DNA of 11,777 nt from Pleurotus ostreatus/Saccharomyces cerevisiae fusant. Its lineage: Eukaryota; Opisthokonta. This document shows, piece by piece, positions 7,163 through 11,777 of this stretch. Within the stretch, counting starts at the first letter, position 1; each line of letters starts with the position of its first letter. The stretch covers positions 1 through 11,777 of the forward strand of contig JAMQCK010001121.1 of NCBI GenBank assembly GCA_024196135.1, read 5' to 3'. The notes under the pieces were generated by a model. The model made no database searches. It saw only the letters and a list, made by a program, of their open reading frames with translations, and was not told where the DNA came from. A program made the translations under genes and the position numbers.

Positions 7163-8611
7163 ATGTACCCTGCATACTATCATCAGTGGCCCAACGCGTG
7201 GAGGCGCAATCCGCACGTCCACTACGCGTCGGATGTTCGCCCAGAGGGCAAGTACACGACGAAACTGCCCTTCCATCAACTCAACTACAACGGCACGGAG
7301 CAGGCTCAGCACGATCCCCCGACGCCGAACCCGCTTCACACGCCGAGGCATACGCGGCAGATGTTGCCTGTGCGACCCGCGCTGCGCCATCTCGCACCGC
7401 CGCCAGTTCTTCCGCGCAGACCAGTGGCGCTTCCTACCGCGACTCCAGCGCCTTCCGCGACGCCCTACGTCTATCAGCGTGCGCCGAGCGCCCCTCAAGC
7501 GGCTGCACCGCGCCCTCCGCCGACGTCTGCTTCGAATGCGCATAGCGTCCCCTTTGCAAACCCGCCGCCCGCGCCGCCGGTGTTCCGCAGGATGCCCATA
7601 CGGAGCCAGAGTAGGAACAGATGGGAAGGCGATATTGCTAATGAGGCGCAGGCGCCATCTGTACCGACTTCGTCATCTGCACCACCGGCGCAGGCTGCAG
7701 ATCCGCGAGCAGCGATTCAGACTACGAGGCCGCCTCCGTCCGCTTACCAGCAATCGCGGTCCGCTCAGCACCAAGCCCCTAGCGCTGTCCAAATTGTCCA
7801 GTTCGCTCAGAGCGCGCCTTCCCCTGCGCACAATTCCTCGGCGCGGCTGCGTAACCCCGGCTACGCGGCTCAGACTGAGGCCCCGCCTGTCGAAGCGGTA
7901 GAGGAGGAAGAGCGAAGCGCCTCCACCGTCAAGTACATCACGCCAGCTCTCAGGTCTGATCAGCAGGAGCTTGCTGATCAGCAACCGGTCGCCAACCGAC
8001 CTACGAACTGCAGCGCGGCGCAACAAGCGGATAGCGATATTGCGGGCACGGGCAACAATACGACCTCTCAGGACGGTCACCTCGTGCTCGACAGCTCTAC
8101 ATCGCACATGCATGTCGAAGGCGTTTACGGTCTGTCTGTTTTGCTATCCCCTTGGGAGGCGATCCACTTCCTGAACGTCACGGTTCCGGTCAGCGTCAAT
8201 GACTTGCAGAGGATCTTGCGCCGTGCGCATAACTTGAGAACAGCCAGTTTCGCTGCAATCACGCCAAAAACAGGGCGACTTGGGCATGAGGAAAAAATCA
8301 GGCTGCCTGCTTTGCAGCGTCTGACAATCAAGAGCATCCAGCCCTCTATTCGTGGTGTCCTGAAGGATCTCGTTACCCCGAAGCTCAACCACCTGCATGT
8401 TTCCTATGCACCGGGTTCGACATATTACCTTTGGAGCGATGAGCAGGACTACTATCGTTTATTTTTCAAGTTGAGGTCAGCGCGGCGAGAATCTTCAGGT
8501 TGTATCATTGTCTCTTCCAACGATAGGTGGTACCTGTATCATCGAGCGGCGCAGCTGCAGGAGTTGCTACAAGAAACTGCGGGGTCGGGATGGCGCGTCA
8601 CGGTACGATGA
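7163..8611 (+). CDS. Proline-rich protein with F-box-type leucine-rich C-terminal module, copy 2 (intact)
   Basis: An intact intronless frame of 482 residues, and the reference copy for this pair. The family is not recognised. The N-terminus (1-80) is almost identical to copy 1, including WRRNPHVHYASDVRPEGKY and HTPRHTRQMLPVRPALRHL. Residues 80-310 are Pro/Ala/Gln/Ser-rich and probably disordered. From about 319 a folded module follows: LSPWEAIHFLNVTVPVSVND, LQRILRRAHNLRTASFAAI, LPALQRLTIKSIQPSIRGVL, LNHLHVSYAPGSTYYLWSDE and a Trp/Tyr-rich end. This resembles the terminal leucine-rich part of basidiomycete F-box proteins but lacks the F-box itself. No signal peptide or membrane segment is seen. 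It faces F-box copy 2 with 77 bp between the stops. The start is supported by the same ATG and the same upstream in-frame TAA in both copies. Function unknown; a role with the neighbouring F-box protein is speculation. Confidence 0.8.
   Translation: MYPAYYHQWPNAWRRNPHVHYASDVRPEGKYTTKLPFHQLNYNGTEQAQHDPPTPNPLHTPRHTRQMLPVRPALRHLAPPPVLPRRPVALPTATPAPSATPYVYQRAPSAPQAAAPRPPPTSASNAHSVPFANPPPAPPVFRRMPIRSQSRNRWEGDIANEAQAPSVPTSSSAPPAQAADPRAAIQTTRPPPSAYQQSRSAQHQAPSAVQIVQFAQSAPSPAHNSSARLRNPGYAAQTEAPPVEAVEEEERSASTVKYITPALRSDQQELADQQPVANRPTNCSAAQQADSDIAGTGNNTTSQDGHLVLDSSTSHMHVEGVYGLSVLLSPWEAIHFLNVTVPVSVNDLQRILRRAHNLRTASFAAITPKTGRLGHEEKIRLPALQRLTIKSIQPSIRGVLKDLVTPKLNHLHVSYAPGSTYYLWSDEQDYYRLFFKLRSARRESSGCIIVSSNDRWYLYHRAAQLQELLQETAGSGWRVTVR
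7956..7983. repeat. Small inverted and direct repeat inside proline-rich gene copy 2
   Basis: TGATCAGCA (7957-7965) and TGCTGATCA (7972-7980) form 9-bp arms around a 6-nt centre. CTGATCAGCA also repeats directly at 7956-7965 and 7974-7983. In protein it reads DQQELADQQ, so a small in-frame coding duplication explains it. Confidence 0.45.
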
Positions 8612-8688
8612 GATGAAATTGTACAATACAGTTTGAAGCTGCATACTTTGTGACAACGACATGAGCGCAATGGACTTGTACTATTCAA
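8612..8688. terminator. 77-bp convergent 3' spacer between proline-rich copy 2 and F-box copy 2
   Basis: The stop codons of the two converging genes are 77 bp apart, so both 3' ends must be formed here or inside the opposing gene. Sequence around 8660-8700 (gagcgcaatgg...) is also found after the third F-box gene at 10905-10950, so it is an inherited F-box 3' flank. No canonical AATAAA is visible on either strand. Confidence 0.35.
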
Positions 8689-10634
8689 TCAAGCGTCTGC
8701 TCTGTCCGCACCCGCATTGTAAGCGACCTCTGTATGTATATTGTGTTCTGCGGCATAACGCAATGCTTTCGCATCTTCGCGGTGCCGGCCAACCTGGTGG
8801 CTTTCGAACGCAACTGAGAGGTACTGGAGAGGGTAGCCATGTCTGAGGCGCGACATGATCATACTGGCGACCTGACCGTCAACAGTGACACAATTTGCAA
8901 CTCGAAGCTCCTTCAGGTGAGGGACGAGAGGCGTGTTGAGCTCGGGGTGTAGTCGGGAGAAGAAGGTGTCACCAACGAGGGGAATGTCTATATTGAGGTC
9001 CTTCAACGTCCAAATCTGAGGCATGGAGAGGATGGAGATCAGGACCGCCTCGGAAACACACGTGTCTGCCTCCAATGCGAAAAAGTCGAGACCTGGGGAG
9101 ATGCCCAACAGGAACGACCGAAATCGTTTCGCTTTGGCGAAAGGCCAAGAGTGGGTATTGTCAGAGTTCGTTAGAAGGGACAACCAGCGAAGAGCAGGGA
9201 AGTGCAGAGCGTCGAAGATATCGTCGAGAGGCTCGTCGCCGTAAATGATGAGTTTTTCTAGTGCGGTTTGCCTGATACGGCTCGAAAGGCGCTTCGGAAG
9301 CTGCCTACCCCTGCAAAGCCGGATGAATATGTCTTTGAGTTGCTGGCCCCTGGCCAGGAGATCGAGAAAGACGTCGTGTGGAACGGGCGTCTCGAGCCGA
9401 GCACAGATAAGATGCTCCCAAGGTACGCCCACTGGGACTGGCGTCACGCAAGCGTCCAGATAACTGCCCCAGCTGAAGCGCCTGAGCCCCGTGAGGGAAG
9501 TATACAAGCGCGATATTGTCTGCGCTTGTTCACCGCCTTCCAAGAACAGGATCGTCAGGTCCCGCAGCATGGCTGCCACCCCAGCGGGTATCGATGCGAT
9601 CCGGGCGGACGAGGCGTGGCCGATGTAGAGCTGAAGGACCCGAACCTCAGCAATGCGGGAGATGAGGAGGTCAAGGGCACAATAGCAGCGCTTGAGCGCG
9701 TGAGCAACTTCGAACCCTCGATGATGTGTTCCGACATCCCATTCGTAAGGTATAGCATCTTCGGTTTCTGTGTCCTGGTAACAGATGTGCATTCCCGTCC
9801 CCCTGGCCCTATCCATGAAAACCTTTGCAAGCTTGAGTTGACGGTGCTCATGCTTGTTCGGACACCCTGTCAAACAGAGCGTTGTCCAGAGGCCGGGAAG
9901 GTCGATCGCGATATCCCGCCAAAGACGGCAAACGTGGCTGATCACCAGAGGTTCAGCTCCAGTATGAGGCCGAGCGTCGTACAGGTGTATCGGCAAGGTT
10001 CGCAGGAATATCTGTGACAACACTTCGGGAGGTAATTCGCCGACGTGAGAGGCATATGACCCGTCCGCCGCAGTACGAGGAGGGATAGCTGCCCTCGCCG
10101 GCATCTCCCATGGTCGACAGCTGTGGAGCATGGGGTTGTAGTTATAGATAGGACTTGGTGGCGGGGAGGGTGACGATGAAGATGAGAATGACGAGGCCGA
10201 AGAGTCGGACAGAGGAGATGGAGGGGCTGGTCTGAGCGAACTCGTAATTCGCTGGCCTGCCTGACCTGCCGCGAAGGTGCGGGGTGCGCCATGGTCGCGA
10301 TGTCGCGCAAGAACGCTCTGCGGGGCGAGACGTGTCGCTGGAGTATGACCTTGCTGCCATTGGGTGGGTGGGTATAGCGAGGCATTTACTTGATCTATCG
10401 TGCCCGCGAAGGGCTGCATATGCGCCATCTGGTAGGGGATATTGTAGGATGGACGCGGCGGCTCAACGTGCGGAAGAGGGTTTGGATACTGCCAAACCAT
10501 GAGGTACAGCGACATTGAGCAATCAGAGTACGCACATGGGACGTCCGCCTGATCGGTATTGCCCTCGAGTCCTGCGTCCACGCTGGACGATGAGGTGCAG
10601 TCGGTGAATCGTAGTGATGACCGTGATGCGACAT
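8689..10634 (-). CDS. F-box protein, copy 2 (two exons)
   Basis: Exon 1 is 10634-10536 (33 residues, MSHHGHHYDSPTAPHRPAWT), the intron is 10535-10489 (47 nt, gtgcgtactc...ttggcag) and exon 2 is 10488-8689, for 632 residues. The F-box lies at about 180-245: VGELPPEVLSQIFLRTLP and ISHVCRLWRDIAIDLPGLW, predicted to bind Skp1 in an SCF ubiquitin ligase. Residues 1-175 are low-complexity, with a Ser/Pro tract at about 117-146. The rest is leucine-rich, ending in LKELRVANCVTVDG and RYAAEHNIHTEV-type sequence. The start is supported by the parallel exon 1 of copy 1 (MSYYSYGSPTAPYYPA). A methionine at 10581 in the exon 2 frame lies upstream of the intron and is not the likely start. Copy 2 is longer than copy 1, mainly in the disordered N-terminus, and is closest to the third gene. 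The substrate is unknown. Confidence 0.87.
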
Positions 10635-10930
10635 GCTTTGAGCTGACGGACCGGCGTCAAGGAGAGGTACACAGATGCTGGGAACCTGAAGGCCCGAGGG
10701 TAATCCTTATGTATGTGAGAGCGACCATTGACATTGAATGTGTAGTTTCCTTTGTGTACAGACGGGGCTCGGGACAAGTTGGGATTTCTATGTTCTTCCT
10801 TCCGAAAGCGGAACAAGGGCGAGGCACATGATGCGTCACAATTGGTGTCACAGTTCGAATTCAATGTCGAGAGTTCTTTAGACTACAAGAATGACTACTA
10901 AGCTAAATGAGCGCAATGGGATCGTACTAC
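10635..10930 (-). promoter_or_regulatory. Upstream region of F-box copy 2 and 3' flank of F-box copy 3
   Basis: These 296 bp serve as promoter of F-box copy 2 and as downstream region of copy 3. The part up to about 10858 aligns with 6365-6580: tccttatgtatg (10704-10715), cgggacaagttgggat (about 10769-10784) and ggaacaagggcga (10810-10822). The remainder, next to copy 3, matches the 3' flank of copy 2 near 8660. No gene is seen. Confidence 0.5.
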
Positions 10931-11777
10931 TCAAGCATCCGCTCTGTCAGCCCCCGCGTAGTAGGTAACAACTGTGAAGATATTGTATTCTGCTGCATAC
11001 CGTAATGCCTTCGTGTCTTTGGTATGTCGTCCCACCTGATGGCTCGCGAAAGCAACCTTGAAATACCGAAGAGGATATCCGTGTCTGAGGCGTGACATGA
11101 TCATATCGGCAACCTTGCCATCTACTGTGACGCAGCACCCTACGCGAAGCTCCTTCAGGTGCGGGACAAGAGGCGGGCGATGCTCAGGGCATAGTCGATC
11201 GAAGAATGTGTCGCTAATGAGGGGAATGCGTAGCTCGAGGTCCTTCACCACATATATCTGTGGTAGGGCAAGTATGGATAGCAGGTCCGCCTCGCGTACA
11301 CACCCATCCGCCTCTAGTGTAAGGGAGTCAAGTCCTGGCGATATGCCTGACAGAAATGATCGAAAGGATTTTACTCTCGTGAAAGGCCACGTATAGGTTC
11401 GACTAGAGCTGGTCTGAAGCGCCAATCTGCGAAGAGCGGGCAGTTGCAAGGTGTTGAGTACGTAGTCAAGAGGTTCATCACCGCAGACGATGAGTTTCTC
11501 CAGTGCAGTCTGTCGAATGCGGGTTGAACGGCGATTCCCTTGCTGCGCGCTCCTGCAAAGCCGAAGAAAGACGTCCTCGAGATGCTGGCCGCTTGCCATG
11601 AGATCCAGAAAGGCATCGTGCGGAACGGAGGTCTCGAGTCGGACGGAGATGAGATGCTCCCACGGTACGCTCACTGGAACTGGCATGACGAAAGCGTCGA
11701 GATAGCTGCCCCAGCCGAAGTGCTTGAGCCCCGGTAGTGAGGCATACAAGCGCGCCAGGGCCTGCACTTCTTCGCCG
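10931..11777 (-). CDS. F-box family protein, copy 3, C-terminal part (5' end outside the window)
   Basis: The frame is open from the window edge (first complete codon at 11776) to a TGA at 10933-10931, giving 282 residues of the C-terminal leucine-rich region. It aligns without gaps of note to the matching part of F-box copy 2, with about 70% identity by eye: FGWGSYLDAFVMPVPVSVPW, TALEKLIVCGDEPLDYVL, ISPGLDSLTLEADGCV, PHLKELRVGCCVTVDG and an identical GADRADA end. The F-box should lie outside the window, so its presence is inferred. No proline-rich partner faces its 3' end: F-box copy 2 starts 296 bp downstream in the same direction. Confidence 0.82.
   Translation of the reverse strand, partial: GEEVQALARLYASLPGLKHFGWGSYLDAFVMPVPVSVPWEHLISVRLETSVPHDAFLDLMASGQHLEDVFLRLCRSAQQGNRRSTRIRQTALEKLIVCGDEPLDYVLNTLQLPALRRLALQTSSSRTYTWPFTRVKSFRSFLSGISPGLDSLTLEADGCVREADLLSILALPQIYVVKDLELRIPLISDTFFDRLCPEHRPPLVPHLKELRVGCCVTVDGKVADMIMSRLRHGYPLRYFKVAFASHQVGRHTKDTKALRYAAEYNIFTVVTYYAGADRADA

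Larger units (their letters stand above)
6741..10858. repeat. Duplicated unit B: proline-rich gene facing an F-box gene
   Basis: This is the second copy of the unit at 2586-6580, separated from it by about 160 bp of unique sequence. It holds the intact proline-rich gene and the longer F-box gene. Confidence 0.75.

Noticed and set aside
7050..7901. Plus-strand open frame of 283 residues overlapping proline-rich copy 2 in another frame
   Set aside because: Arg-rich shadow composition. The corresponding frame in copy 1 lacks the same start and is broken into pieces, whereas the frame starting at 7163 is conserved to its C-terminal module.
9268..10017. Plus-strand open frame of 249 residues inside the F-box copy 2 region
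   Set aside because: Antisense to the well-supported F-box and leucine-rich coding sequence, with no recognisable family and no equivalent in copy 1.
1..11777. Mobile elements, tRNA or rRNA genes, CRISPR arrays, viral genes
   Set aside because: No transposase, reverse transcriptase, terminal repeats, cloverleaf or regularly spaced repeat was recognised on either strand. This was a reading by eye, so short or degenerate elements could be missed.

Overview
This window looks like nuclear DNA of a basidiomycete fungus, most likely an Agaricomycete; a polypore-type wood decayer is a guess. The evidence is genes split by very short GT-AG introns (47-104 nt), G/C-rich third codon positions, and several large F-box proteins with the (L/V)PPE(L/V)LSxIF...HVCRxWRDIAI...PxLW signature that is greatly expanded in this group. 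I see no rRNA, tRNA, transposon or CRISPR. All gene models were spliced by eye.

Left part (426-2339): two divergent housekeeping genes for mitochondrial respiratory-complex assembly. On the minus strand is a complete five-exon NDUFAF6-type (squalene/phytoene synthase-like) complex I assembly factor. On the plus strand is a two-exon SDHAF1-type LYR protein, a complex II assembly factor. Their starts are only 220 bp apart, and this shared region holds a 19-bp palindrome and a TATA box.

Right part (about 2586 to the window end): an accessory region built from a duplicated, convergent gene pair. Each unit has a plus-strand, intronless, proline-rich gene (2990-4498 and 7163-8611) facing a minus-strand two-exon F-box gene (4551-6364 and 8689-10634). 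The homology includes promoter and leader sequence upstream of both gene types. A third F-box gene, cut by the window edge (10931-11777), lies behind the second without a proline-rich partner inside the window, and it is the closest relative of the second.

The F-box proteins are predicted substrate receptors of SCF ubiquitin ligases. The proline-rich proteins have no F-box, but their C-terminal 100-165 residues resemble the leucine-rich tail of basidiomycete F-box proteins, behind a long disordered N-terminus that I do not recognise. Copy 1 of this family has a reading-frame shift in its C-terminal module and has lost the ancestral stop, so its shifted frame runs into the stop codon of the opposing F-box gene. 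The N-terminal coding segments of the two copies are nearly identical (92 bp perfect) while their C-termini are very diverged, which points to gene conversion. This convergent pair is the best candidate here for an undescribed system; its function is unknown.
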